A stretch of DNA of 64,000 bases, taken from NCBI GenBank assembly GCA_963281255.1, contig OY725488.1, positions 10,389,524 through 10,453,523 on the forward strand, given 5' to 3'. The translations under genes and the position numbers were made by a program. Below are positions 30,988-41,813 of this stretch, one piece after another. A model generated the notes under the pieces. It was not told the DNA's origin, made no database searches, and saw only the letters and a program-made list of their open reading frames with translations. How positions within the stretch are numbered: position 1 is the first letter of the stretch; every line of letters begins with the position of its first letter. The stretch comes from Aphrocallistes beatrix. Lineage: Eukaryota; Porifera; Hexactinellida; Sceptrulophora; Aphrocallistidae.

Positions 30988-32223
30988 TCAAAATAGTTGT
31001 ATACCGTTAGTTGGATTAAGAGACAAGACTATTATCTTGTTATCAGAATTCAGAGCTATTCCCCTTGGCTTTATAAACTTTCCTCTGTTCTCTCCTTCTT
31101 TTCCGAATTTATGTATCAACTCTCCTCTGATTGAGAAGACAGCTACACAGTGAGAAAGAGAATCTGTCATGAGGATATTGTTCTGTTGATCTAGACAGAA
31201 GAACACAGGTTGAGTGAGAAGAGTACCTTCTCCACAACGTATCATCTCTCTAACGAACTGATGCGAGTAATTGAATATAGAAATGCAATGATAGCCTGCC
31301 TTCAATACTACAATCTCATTCTGAGTTAGTTTGATATCTCTAGGACCCAAAATATGAAGGATGAATGAGTTGAAAGTGAGATCCAAATTCAGACACTGAA
31401 TACGTTTATTCTTATTATCGCAAACGTAAATTAGATTTTTCAAAAGAGAAACTTCGATACCTAATGGGAGATCAAACTCTAATTCATTTCTTCCTTCCTT
31501 CCCTACTGACTGCAATAACTTCCCTTCAACAGAATACACATTCAGACAATGATTCCCATATTGTGTAACATAGACGTTATTCTCATTAAAACATATTCCA
31601 CGAGGTCTATTCATCTTCTCAAAGAACTGAAAAAGAAACTGGAATGAACTAGTGAAGACTTGTACACGATTGTTTCCACCATCACAAATGTAAACATTAT
31701 TTGTTTGAGAATGGATAGACATTGATTGAGGATAACCGAACACTCCAGCTTCAGTAGAAGCTTTATAACTGTGCTTACAAGCAGTCAGAACAGGTTCTCC
31801 TTTCTTCTTGTAGTCTAATAGTCCGATGATCCTGATTCTTCCTATCTCACTCAGTCTCCCTTCCAGTGTTCCATTCCACTCCAGCTCTACACGCCTCATT
31901 CTAGTCTCAGTTGATTCCAGAATCAATTCCAGTTCTCTAATGCGGTCATCCATCACTGCTACACTCTTCACAACAGTTTCTTGATTCTCGTTTCGTTGAA
32001 CTCTCGACTTCATTGATTCTTTTATCAGATTCAGTTCCTGGATCTGTTCCCTAACTCCCTCTCCCTTGTAGCTAGCCACCAGCTGATCCAGCTCTGACAG
32101 TAGAGCAGCTTCTCTCTCATTCAGGATTTGGTGAGATTTAGAGAACTTATCTCTTATCTCTGTTCTCACTTTCTCCACCTGAGAGAGGAATGGTTCACTT
32201 TCTGACTCATACAAACTTGCCAT
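30988..32223 (-). CDS. Coiled-coil / six-NHL-repeat protein, single exon
   Basis: Intact, 411 residues. Residues about 5-130 form a coiled coil (FLSQVEKVRTEIRDKFSKSH, LSELDQLVASYKGEGVREQI). From about 160 there are six NHL repeats of about 40 residues, e.g. GYPQSMSIHSQTNNVYICDG, RPRGICFNENNVYVTQYGNH, LPLGIEVSLLKNLIYVCDNK and KPRGIALNSDNKIIVLS, enough for a six-bladed propeller. This resembles the C-terminal half of TRIM2/3/32/71 proteins, but RING and B-box are absent, so ligase activity is not expected. It probably binds protein or RNA. Start MASLYESESEPFLSQ is shared by all paralogues. Its duplicate at 46038-47273 is offset by exactly 15,050 bp. Confidence 0.9.
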   Translation of the reverse strand: MASLYESESEPFLSQVEKVRTEIRDKFSKSHQILNEREAALLSELDQLVASYKGEGVREQIQELNLIKESMKSRVQRNENQETVVKSVAVMDDRIRELELILESTETRMRRVELEWNGTLEGRLSEIGRIRIIGLLDYKKKGEPVLTACKHSYKASTEAGVFGYPQSMSIHSQTNNVYICDGGNNRVQVFTSSFQFLFQFFEKMNRPRGICFNENNVYVTQYGNHCLNVYSVEGKLLQSVGKEGRNELEFDLPLGIEVSLLKNLIYVCDNKNKRIQCLNLDLTFNSFILHILGPRDIKLTQNEIVVLKAGYHCISIFNYSHQFVREMIRCGEGTLLTQPVFFCLDQQNNILMTDSLSHCVAVFSIRGELIHKFGKEGENRGKFIKPRGIALNSDNKIIVLSLNPTNGIQLF

Positions 32224-32794
32224 GAAATGGAACTAATAGAATGACTAAAGAAACAAATTAGAATTAAAATAAATTCATTGATTTATGTCAGGTAAACAAA
32301 TCCTTGTTTACCATTCTTTCATGGTGGTGTACTGAGAATAATAATATTTATATCTTATACAGAAAATCATTTCTAAAATATCTTAAAAAAAATATTTTAT
32401 TTTGTTATTTCATTTTAGTAGTAAATTCAGTACAATTTTGGGTTGCATCACTGGAACTGTTACATTGTTTGTATATAAGTCACATCTTAAATCAAAGCCT
32501 CAGCTTATCTCTAATTCAGGGTTCTGACAAAGATGAACCGGTAACCATCAAAAATAACCACATTTCAGTCAAAGGTAAATTGTGATCATAAGCAGAATTA
32601 AAACACTGTTAAAACCAATAAAATCCCAAATTAGCACTAATCATGAATTGAAGGAACAGACAGAATAAAATGCAGATAACAGAGGACATCAGAAAGTACA
32701 TATACGTAAAGTCTTGGAATATAAACAATTACACTTCTAAGAACATATTTGTAGAAATTCAACGCCATAAAAAGTGGAGATTATTGAATAGACA
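32224..32794. other. Gene-free spacer
   Basis: 32224-32440 resembles 39717-39930 (5' flanks of two paralogues). 32580-32790 resembles the 3' flank of the other single-exon NHL genes. No gene seen. Confidence 0.5.
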
Positions 32795-33607
32795 TCAAAA
32801 TAGTTGTATACAGTTAGTTGGATTACAAGACAAGACTATTATCGTTTTATCAGAATTCAGAGCAATTCCCCTTGGCTGTATGAACTCTCCTCTGTTCTTT
32901 CCTTCTTCACCGAATTTGTGAATCAACTCTCCTCTGATTGAGAAGATAGCTACACAGTGAGAAAAGTAATCTGTCATGAGGATATTGTTCTGTTGATCTA
33001 GACAGAATAACTGAGGTTTAGTGAGAGGAGTACCTTCTCCACAACGTATCATCTCTCTAACGAACTGATGCGAGTAATTGAATATAGAAATGCAGTAATA
33101 GCCTCTCTTCAATACTAAATCTCATTTTGAGTTAGTTTGATATCTCTAGGACCAAAGATGTGAAGAATGAATGAGTTGAAAGTGAGATTCAAATTAAGAC
33201 ACTGAATACGTTTATTCTTATTATCGCAAACGTAGATTAGATTTTTCAAAAGAGAAACTTCGATACCTGATGGGAGATCAAACTCCAGTTCATTTCTTCC
33301 TTCCTTTCCTACTGACTGTAATAACTTCCCTTCAACAGAATACACATTCAGACAATTACTCCCTTCTTGTGTTACGTAAACATTATTTTCACTAAAACAA
33401 ATGCCGCATGGTTCGTACATTTTCTCATTAAACTGAAAAATAAACTTGAATGAACTAGTGAAGACTTGTACACGATTGTTTCCATAATCACAAATCTCTC
33501 TCATTCAGGATTTGTTGAGATTTAGAGAACTTATCTCTTATCTCTGTTCTCACTCTCTCCACCTGAGAGAGGAATGGTTTACCTTCCGATTTATAGAAAC
33601 TTGCCAT
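32795..33607 (-). pseudogene. Broken single-exon NHL gene
   Basis: Start at 33607 as in paralogues (MASFYKSEGKPFLSQVERV). After about 38 codons (QQILNER) a deletion of some 470 bp removes the rest of the coiled coil and the linker, joining to the first NHL blade (CDYGNNRVQVF) out of frame. A further 1-base deletion at about 33114 (ACTAAATCTC for ACTACAATCTC) breaks the fourth blade (33115-33504 and 32795-33112 are in different frames). The C-terminus NPTNCIQLF remains. It is dead. Confidence 0.9.
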
Positions 33608-33978
33608 AAAATGGAACTAATAGAACGACTAATAAATAAAGAAAAAATAAGTAAAAAGGAGATCAGAAGTACTTAAATCCGTATTGACTTATGTAATAGG
33701 AATAGTGAATGCAGGTAAAGGTTGGTAGATAGACAGATAACACACTCTACTAGGACACAGTACTACTGTGACTTAGAAGTCAGCTGATCAGTAACATTTC
33801 GCTATTCAGTTGTCCCGAGTCATATTATTAATATACTTCAGCACCCTCTCGCTTTACAGAAGACAGTCCCGTACACCTGTGAAGTAATATATATTTGAAA
33901 TCTCCTTTCAACTATGCATCACATGTCTTCGATAGACAATCTATTTGCGATAGAACTCGGATAATACATACCCTCTGG
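33608..33978. other. Gene-free spacer
   Basis: No gene, RNA or transposon end recognised before the hAT element that begins at 33979. Confidence 0.4.
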
Positions 33979-34169
33979 CAGTGTTGGGTTCAATTATATT
34001 TTTATATTCAATTACAATTACAATTACAACTAATTCTAATTTACAATTATAATTATAATTACAATTACAAACAACTTTAATATCTAATTATAATTACAAT
34101 TATATTTATAATTGAGAAGATATTCACAATTACAATTACAATTACAAAAATGATGCGTGTACTCAAATA

Positions 34170-34340
34170 CAGGTTTTTTAAGGGCGATCGTGGTGTAAAA
34201 ATTACACCACGAATTTTGGGAGTTACACCACGATTTGGGTCGCCCGCTGCAGCGTGGGCAATATTTGGTTAATATTTTTTCGGTAGTTACACCGTGATTA
34301 AGCTGAGTTACACCAAGGTCTCAACCTTAAAAAAACCCTG
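34170..34340. mobile_element. Nested hAT MITE
   Basis: Ends CAGGTTTTTTAAGG and, inverted, CAGGGTTTTTTTAAGG. Perfect 8-bp flanking duplication CTCAAATA (34162-34169 and 34341-34348). The interior has several GTTACACCACGAT / ATTACACCACGAA pieces in both orientations. No coding. It is younger than the 33979-34861 element that contains it. Confidence 0.92.
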
Positions 34341-34349
34341 CTCAAATAT

Positions 34350-34810
34350 ATCTTCATTAGAATTAATGCAAAGTTTTTGGCTCCACTAAGTTCTGAGCTC
34401 AGACCAAAATGTCGACTCATCATGGAATTATGACGTCATTGTCACATTTTTAAAAGTTAAGCAATACAGTTATTCGAGCATTACTCAGCCATTATAGGAG
34501 ATAGAAGGCTGAAGTTTTAATAGAATCTGTATACTAACATACCTCACATATGATGCAACTATCATCAAAAAATGATGACTCATCACTTTATTATGACGTC
34601 ATCATTACTCATCAAAATTTTAAAAGTTGATAAATTTGGTGACTTTTCGATTGATGTCGATTTTAACACTTAGACAGACATATTTAGAGATGCTATCTCC
34701 CTTATAATTAACCAATGTGACCCCAGGCGACCGAATGGAGCCTCCGGCGGACACAAAGTGTCCGCCAGCCGCACAGCGCAAGCAAGCGAAGCGCGCATAT
34801 TATGTACAAA
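34350..34810 (+). repeat. Dispersed repeat with GC-rich hairpin end
   Basis: Contains ATTATGACGTCATCATT-type pieces and ends in a GC-rich part with the hairpin GGCGGACACAAAGTGTCCGCC and GCGCAAGCAAGCGAAGCGCGC. An inverted copy lies at 48840-49200. End fragments are at 2143-2239, 5046-5150 and 50930-50995. It could be a Helitron-like or SINE-like element; class unresolved. Confidence 0.6.
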
Positions 34811-35154
34811 ACGTAATTAATTGTAATTAATTAATTACAATTATAATTGAACCCAACCCTGCCCTCTGGGACAACGGGAAAAAGTACGTACTAATTGAGT
34901 TGATATATAGGAATGTACATATTAAATGAATCTTGGTTCAGAGAAATAAGTACGTATAAGTACTAAGCCGAAGTACTTTTTATCCCTAGTACGTGCTAGC
35001 GAGTTCTACCGTAATTTGTGTAAAGTGTGCTGAAAACCTGGATTCATATAAGTTAGTGAATGGCGGTGAAGTTGCATTCTAATGGTCAGTCCATATACTT
35101 TGTGGAGTATGAATGGACTATCCTGCATTAGAAAGGATCAATAGTCGGAAATAT

Positions 35155-36725
35155 TCAATTCAATGAACATGAACGAGCACTACTGCGGAATGACAAGAAC
35201 TTTCTACCATCTCTGCAAGTGACGAAAAGAACACTAGAGCAGATGGCATTGAAGAGTCGGAAAGACTGAGTGATGATTTGACAGTGAACAGCTCTCTTCC
35301 CAGCACAAGCACGCACAGCTGTGACTCCTGTCTCCGACGGAGTCAGAGCTCTCAGAACTGAGACTAGAGCGGAGCATTCAACCTTGACAGACGAGACAGT
35401 CTCCAAGGAACCGCCGCCAGTTCCGTGGGAGAAGAGGAATCCTCAGTTCGAGACTGCAGCAGTTGAAGCTGATTCTCTCGTATCCACGAGTGGGGACGCA
35501 GCTGCAGCTCATCAGTCAGCAGAGGCTCCAGCTGAAGTCAGCACTCTTGCCTTGAAGCAAGATGGTGAGTGTAGGAAGAGCTTGAGGACGCAGGAGAGAT
35601 TAGAAAGACTCAGCCTAACTCGGAGTCAAGGAGAATGGCAGTAAAGACTCTGCGTCTCTGTCCGGCTCTGAGTACCTCCAGGTGTTCTTCCGTTCATTCT
35701 CTCCGTCAGCTTGGAGAGGGCAGAGGTAGCTGTCTACAGAGAGTGGAGATCAGACACGGAGTACTCTGCTCAGCTGTGCTGTTCTCGCGTGGTAAAGAGA
35801 GGAAGTGGTCAGTTGATGTAGGCCTTGAAGATGTCAGATGTGTGCTGTGACTCCGAACAGAGGAGTTTCCTTCCAAGAATGAGACCTCACCTCTGTCCTC
35901 TCTAGCTCACAGCCGGGTAGTACCGTGGGGTGAGAGAGAGGATCCTATCACTACAGTGCTTGGTAGGAGAGAGTCAGTGTGCGCAAGCAGAAGTTCCTCC
36001 TTCTGGTTGAGGAGCAGCGGATCTATCTCCGCTCTTCCATCGCTGTCTCTAGAGTGACGTCATAGCTCCAGAGCCTCTGACACGCAGTGCGAGATCTGAG
36101 TGAGGTAGATCATCGTCTTGAAGCTGAAAGTCACATTCCATCCAGCTCCTAGATCTCTAGGCTGAGCACGGAGAGAAGAGAGCTGAGATCAGAGCTCAGT
36201 CTCTGCCTCGACTGAGTCGATTCCACTTCTGTCTCTTCCAGTCTCTCCACGGGACGAGGCAGAGGAGACTGAGAGAAGCGTTCTCAACGTTGCTCCGTGG
36301 CAGAACCCGTCCGACACTTTCTCCACGCCACAGTTGTGTCTTCTCCGCCAGGCCCCCAATCCTGTCGAGAAGAGCTGAGCTCTTCAGAGCGTCCAGGTCG
36401 AGGAGGAGGGAGTAGCCGTTCTTCAGCTGTTCCTCTCCGGATCAAGCGGTCTCTTCTCCGCTCTGAATTCCTGCTCGGCGTCTTGATCTCGTATCGGAGT
36501 GCTTCAGTGTCTTGATGGTCTCCTGTGTCAGATCCAGACCTACTTCTCTCCTCACTCAGCGGAGAAGAAGTGAGGAGGAATCTTCTTTCCGTCGTCTCTC
36601 TGCTCAGCGAAGTCCCGCCAGAACTCTGTCTCGTTCAGGGACACACTTCGTGCAGGCACTGGAGATTGTGTTGCGTCAGGCTGGAGCGGATGGGCACTGA
36701 ACCTAGGGCATTGAACCTGTCTTAG
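35155..36725 (-). repeat. GC-rich segment, partial copy of the 29.5- and 44.5-kb segments
   Basis: 36420-36690 closely matches 30035-30275 and 45105-45345. 35160-36420 has no clear match to those copies and has several short open frames on both strands; none is convincingly a gene. Codon-like composition and CpG-rich sequence suggest old coding DNA. The product is not recognised. Confidence 0.4.
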
Positions 36726-36742
36726 TTCAACCATCTTCTAAT

Positions 36743-36799
36743 GCATCCCTAGTCCAAAATCCGCAAATTACTGTGAGGCTTTATCTACAGTAGGTTATG
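36743..36799. repeat. Solo end of P-like element family
   Basis: GCATCCCTAGTCC..GTGAGGC..AGTAGGTTATG matches the right terminus of the elements ending at 59298, 41203 and 63912. The opposite end was not found nearby. Confidence 0.55.
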
Positions 36800-37359
36800 C
36801 CAGTATATACAAACATGATATCAGTGTACATATGTTTGTTGGCAAAATCCGATTAGTCATCATAGCATTGGGCAGAAAGTCATTCTATGGACATTTTAGC
36901 GATTGTCTATGCTGTTTTAACGCTATTTCTAAGTGATATTAAGATGTGATTTTTGTGTAGAACCAAAAATAGTATTAGTTGATTTTAGTTAATTTTTAGT
37001 TTATAGGACCGTTGTTACATGTGGTAAAGCATTTTGGTCAGTTTTCAGCTATCAAATAAGATCAAATTTGAGTAGCTATGCCTACACAAATAGCAAATCA
37101 CAAAAATCTCTCGTCTCAATTAAATTATTGAATACATAATAAGCAATTGTGCCGTAGATCGGACTTTTGTACTAAGACAAAAATGACTACGTTATTGTCA
37201 AAGATAAATGTTCAGTCAATTTTTGGAATTTTGGAAAGTCAAAAAAATACGCACGGAGCTCTTAAACAATTATGGAGATAGTAAGAGAAATATATGATTT
37301 AATGGCGTTCGACTTTTGATTAATCCTTATTATTAAAACGAGATTAATGTATATATATA
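36800..37359. other. Gene-free stretch
   Basis: 37090-37300 resembles 45450-45640 and 30390-30600 (flank of the single-exon NHL genes). No gene seen. Confidence 0.4.
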
Positions 37360-37442
37360 GAGTCGACTCCGTTTAATAGGGTCACTGTTTAATCGGGTCA
37401 AAATGTCCTCTAACCGATGTGACCCTATTAAGTGGAGTCGAC
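37360..37442. repeat. Inverted-repeat MITE
   Basis: AGTCGACTCCGTTTAATAGG at the left mirrors CCTATTAAGTGGAGTCGACC at the right, with an 83-bp total. It resembles pogo-type miniature elements (compare 17650-17725). Confidence 0.65.
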
Positions 37443-37454
37443 CATATACATATA

Positions 37455-38215
37455 TATATAGGTATATATAGATATAGATACAGATATACTAAAAAGATTA
37501 GATATTGATATAGATAGATTTGATATAGATATAGATCAGATATAGATATAGATTTGATATAGATATAGATAGATATAGATTTGATATAGATATAGATAGA
37601 TTTGATATAGATATAGATTTGATATAGATATAGATAGATATAGATTTGATATAGATATAGATAGATATAGATTTGATATATATAGATATAGATAGATTTG
37701 ATATAGCTATAGATTAGATATATATATAGATTTGATATAGATAGATATAGATATAGATAGATTAGATATAGATATAGATTTGATATAGATATAGATAGAT
37801 ATAGATAGATTTGATATATATAGATTAGATATAGATAGATTTGATATAGATATAGATTTGATATAGATATAGATAGATATAGATTTGATATAGATATAGA
37901 TAGATATAGATTTGATATATATAGATATAGATAGATTTGATATAGCTATAGATTAGATATATATATAGATTTGATATAGATAGATATAGATATAGATAGA
38001 TTAGATATAGATATAGATTTGATATAGATATAGATAGATATAGATAGATTTGATATATATAGATTAGATATAGATAGATTTGATATAGATATAGATTAGA
38101 TATAGATAGATTTGATATAGATATAGATTAGATATAGATATAGATTAGATATAGATTTGATATAGATATAGATAGATTTGATATAGATATAGATTAGATA
38201 TAGATTTAGATATAC
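37455..38215. repeat. GATATAGATA minisatellite with higher-order repeat
   Basis: About 760 bp of GATATAGATATAGATAGATT-type units. A block of about 200 bp beginning near 37650 recurs near 37895 with the same order of variants, so the array shows higher-order duplication of roughly 245 bp. Likely highly polymorphic in length. Confidence 0.9.
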
Positions 38216-38480
38216 TGGGTGGCTTTTGTAAGCAAACATGATTGTTTTCAAATGTTGTCAATTGTGCTCATGAGCCAAAAGATAGAGAAATACTGCTTAC
38301 ATAGAATAAAACACTATTATAACTAAAACTTCACAAATTAGAATTAATTGGGAATTGTAGAATCCAATGAATAAAATGCAGAAGACATCAGAAGGTAAAC
38401 ACGCATAAAATCTTGTAAAATAAACAAGTTACATTTCAAAATTCAATCCCATTGAAAAGGGGAGATTATTGACTAGGATA

Positions 38481-39716
38481 TCAAAATAGTTGTAGACAGT
38501 TGGTTGGATTACGAGACAAGACTATTATTTTGTTATCAGAATTGAGAGCTATTCCCTTTGGCTCTATGAACTCTCCTCTCCCCTCTCCTTTTTTGCCGAA
38601 TTTATGTATCAACTCTCCTCGGATTGAGAAGATAGCTACACAGTGAGATAAATGATCTGTCATGAGGATATTGTTCTGTTCATCTAGACAGATTAACTGA
38701 GGGCTAGTGAGAAGAGTACCTTCTCCACAACGTATCATCTCTTTAATGAACTGGTTTGAGTAATTAAATAGAGAAATGCAATGATAGCCTCTCTTCAATA
38801 CTATAATCTCATTCTGAGTTAGCTTGATGTCTCTGGGATGAAAAATATTAAGAATGGATGAGTGTAAAGTGAGATCCAAATTTAGACATATAATACGATG
38901 GTGCATAGAATCACAAACGTAGATTAGATTCGTCAACATTGATACTTCGATACCACGTGGTTGATCGAATATACCTGCAAATTCACCTATCTCTCCCACT
39001 GAATGTAATAGCTTCCCTCCAATTGAATACATATTCAGGCAATTACTCACAAATTGAGAAACAAAGACATTCTTTTCACTAAAGCAAATGCCACATGGCC
39101 AACACATCCCCCCATTAAACTGAAAAAGAAACTGGAATGAACTAGTGAGGACTTGTACACGATTGTTTTCTTGATCACAAATGTAAATATTATTTGTTGG
39201 TGGATGGATAGAGATTGATCGAGGATAAAAGAACACTCCAGCTTCAGTAGAAACTTTAGAACTGTGCTTAAAAGCAGTCAGAACAGGTTCTCCTTTCTTC
39301 TTGTAGTCTAATAGTCCGATTATCCTGATTCTTCCTAACTCACTCAGTCTCTTTCCCAGTGTTCCATCCCACTCCAGCTCTACACGCCTCATTCTAGTCT
39401 CAGTTGATTCCAGAATCAATTCGAGTTCTCTAATGCGGTCATCCATCACTGTTACTCCCTTCACAACAGTATCCAGATTCTCGTTTCGCTGTACTTTCAA
39501 CTTCATAGATTCTTTAATTAGATTCAGTTCCTGGATCTGTTCCCTAACTCCCTCTCCCTTGTAGCTAGCCACCAGCTGATCCAGCTCTGAGAGTAGAGCA
39601 GCTTCTCTCTCATTCAGCATTTGGTGAGATTTAGAGAACTTATCTCTTATCTCTGTTCTCACTCTCTCCACCTGAGAGAGGAATGGTTCACTTTCTGACT
39701 CATACAAACTTGCCAT
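38481..39716 (-). CDS. Coiled-coil / six-NHL-repeat protein, single exon
   Basis: Intact 411-residue paralogue of 30988-32223. The coiled coil (1-130) is nearly unchanged. The propeller is the most diverged of the intact copies in blades 2-4: WPCGICFSEKNVFVSQFVSN, QPRGIEVSMLTNLIYVCDSM, FHPRDIKLTQNEIIVLKRGY. Blades 5-6 return to the common sequence (SPQLICLDEQNNILMTDHLS, EPKGIALNSDNKIIVLS). Differences concentrated in the blades with a constant coiled coil suggest altered binding specificity with conserved oligomerisation. No RING/B-box. Confidence 0.9.
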   Translation of the reverse strand: MASLYESESEPFLSQVERVRTEIRDKFSKSHQMLNEREAALLSELDQLVASYKGEGVREQIQELNLIKESMKLKVQRNENLDTVVKGVTVMDDRIRELELILESTETRMRRVELEWDGTLGKRLSELGRIRIIGLLDYKKKGEPVLTAFKHSSKVSTEAGVFFYPRSISIHPPTNNIYICDQENNRVQVLTSSFQFLFQFNGGMCWPCGICFSEKNVFVSQFVSNCLNMYSIGGKLLHSVGEIGEFAGIFDQPRGIEVSMLTNLIYVCDSMHHRIICLNLDLTLHSSILNIFHPRDIKLTQNEIIVLKRGYHCISLFNYSNQFIKEMIRCGEGTLLTSPQLICLDEQNNILMTDHLSHCVAIFSIRGELIHKFGKKGEGRGEFIEPKGIALNSDNKIIVLSRNPTNCLQLF

Positions 39717-40101
39717 GAAATGGAACTACAGAACGACTAAAGAAACGAATTTGAATTAAAATAAATTCTTTGATTTATGTTAACAAATTCTTGTTTCATT
39801 CCTGCATGTTGGCGTACTGAGAAGGATGATATATTATATCTTGTTCAGAAAATCATTTCTAAATATCTATACATATTTTATTTTGTTATTTTATCGTTTG
39901 GTAATAAATTTATTTCATTTTGAGGTTGCACTGTTGCATTGTTTATATATACTCACAAAGTTTTTGATTTAAGAACTCACATTTTAAAATCAAAAGCTCA
40001 ATTCCGCACCTTTCTTTGCTAACAAAATTCTTGGCCACGCGCTTAATCATCCGTCTCCAAATTTCTTGGATCATCTCACTTGCTCTTATCTTATTTTGTA
40101 G
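39717..40101. other. Gene-free 5' flank
   Basis: Shares its first 210 bp with 32224-32440. No gene seen. Confidence 0.4.
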
Positions 40102-40108
40102 CATGAAC

Positions 40109-41203
40109 CATAGCCTACTGTATATAAGGCCTCCCATCTACTTGGAAAATCTGGACTAGGGATGCACTAGTGGACGATTATTATAATGAACCACAACTTT
40201 TAATGATGATTTTATCACTAGCTAAATCAATTAGAATACATTATGTGAAGTTGTTTCCCCCATATTCTCTGTCACAAATATTTAACCTAACCTCCATAAT
40301 CCTTCTCAGCAGCAGATATAAATGCATTTGTATCAATACAGCAAAGACCCTGGCGCAAATATAGTTGCATCACAGTTCAGTAGGTGTCCAGACACCCAGA
40401 ACACCTCAATGGCGCCGGCCCTGCTATTCTTGTAACCTAATGGAATATAAAATATCCAAACAATATTCTTCATGAGTCATGAAAATTATATCTAAGGAAT
40501 TTCTTCGGTATAAATGCATTTGTATCAATACAGCAAAGACCCTGGCGCAAATATAGTTGCATCACAGTTCTGGGTTGGAGTCAATTACAATTATAATTGT
40601 GTAATTAGTAATTAATTACTACAATTACACTGTAATTGAAGTGTAATTGTAATTGAAAATTTTATTTGCCTTGAAATTGATTCGTAATTATAATTGAACA
40701 AATATAATTAACCCTATTGTTATCCGACTTTTGAAATTATTAACCATTTAATTCAATCTTGTAGATATTATTACTTGTTGACCTCTTTTCTAGAAACAGA
40801 CCCTTGGAACATCATTTTGGACTGTTCGTGTGATGTCTGTTTCGAGCTATTAAATCTCATATTTTGAAATATTGAAACGGACGTATTCATATTTTACTAT
40901 TCACACAATGTGTGTACAGAGTGAGCGAGTAGGAGAGAGAAAGCAGAAAAGTATTGTGAAGACCTTTTTTGCCATTTTAACCTTTCTATTATGCAATATG
41001 ATACATGTTGTTCTTAGTCATTCATTAAATATGTTCAAAATCAAATATTAACTCTTGTTAGAGTAGGGAATAATGGGAAACAGACAATGGCTTAGTTATT
41101 TAATGTCCTAATTGGTTAATATACACATTCTTAGAATTTTAATTTCCCGTCCTACCGCATCCCTGGTACATTAGATGGTAAGCCTTATATAGAGTAGGCT
41201 ATG
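40109..41203. mobile_element. Non-autonomous P-like element
   Basis: Ends CATAGCCTACTGTATATAAG and, inverted, CATAGCCTACTCTATATAAG, flanked by a perfect 7-bp duplication CATGAAC (40102-40108 and 41204-41210). Subterminal GGACTAGGGATGC/GTACCAGGGATGC blocks match those of the larger P-like element at 56754-59298. A 60-bp block (TATAAATGCATTTGTATCAA onward) is present twice (40317-40377 and 40511-40571), and an AATTAC-rich element fragment follows. No transposase. 40109-40320 is repeated inverted at 63690-63912. Confidence 0.88.
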
Positions 41204-41210
41204 CATGAAC

Positions 41211-41690
41211 TATGTCTAAACAGTTCATCAGGTCTATATTACAGTATGAACTACATGGAAGCTAGACCACCAGCATCCACAAAGTTATTCTGGACTAGCT
41301 AGTAGCTAGCTGTTGTAGAGAGGTGGAAACAGCACATGTATTACTAAGAACTGGGACGTGCAAAGCGATATATTATCCTTCACGGTTCTTGTCAATATAT
41401 TCACACCTTCACTGCAAGGATGTGTACTGAGTGGACATTATTGATTAAATCTCAGAGGTAAATATTAGGATTTCGCTTGCATAAATTTTTGCACTTAGAT
41501 ACTATGATGTGAATAAAAAAAGTGATTAGCAAAAGTCATCAGCATACTGATATATGCAATGATATTTTCACACCTCTGGTTAGCATGTTAATAAAGCTGC
41601 ACATCTCGGTTTATCGCACAAAATAACTGAACTGCTTAGAATACTGACTCAATTTCAAGATTTTAGACGAAATTACGTGCATTTTTAAAG
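41211..41690. other. Gene-free spacer
   Basis: No gene recognised. The 15-kb duplication resumes at about 41690. Confidence 0.4.
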
Positions 41691-41813
41691 AAGAAGCAGT
41701 TTTGAACCCATTCAAACAGTAATAAATTACTTAATTCAAAATTAGGTTGAAACTTGAAACAAATAAATGTCAATAAAAACATTAGAAACACAAGATTAGA
41801 CTCTAGATACAGG

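Larger units (their letters stand above)
33979..34861. mobile_element. hAT-like element with AATTAC-rich ends, containing a nested hAT
   Basis: Ends CAGTGTTGGGTTCAATTA and, inverted, CAGGGTTGGGTTCAATTA. Flanked by a perfect 8-bp duplication CCCTCTGG (33971-33978 and 34862-34869). Subterminal (TAATTG)n / (CAATTA)n arrays lie at both ends. It holds a nested 171-bp hAT and a copy of the dispersed repeat at 34350-34810. Related AATTAC-rich pieces are at 40575-40720 and 62516-62600. Confidence 0.9.

Noticed and set aside
37455..38215. Possible CRISPR-like or centromeric satellite
   Set aside because: Units are short, variable and without spacers; it is a simple-sequence-derived minisatellite in a eukaryotic context.
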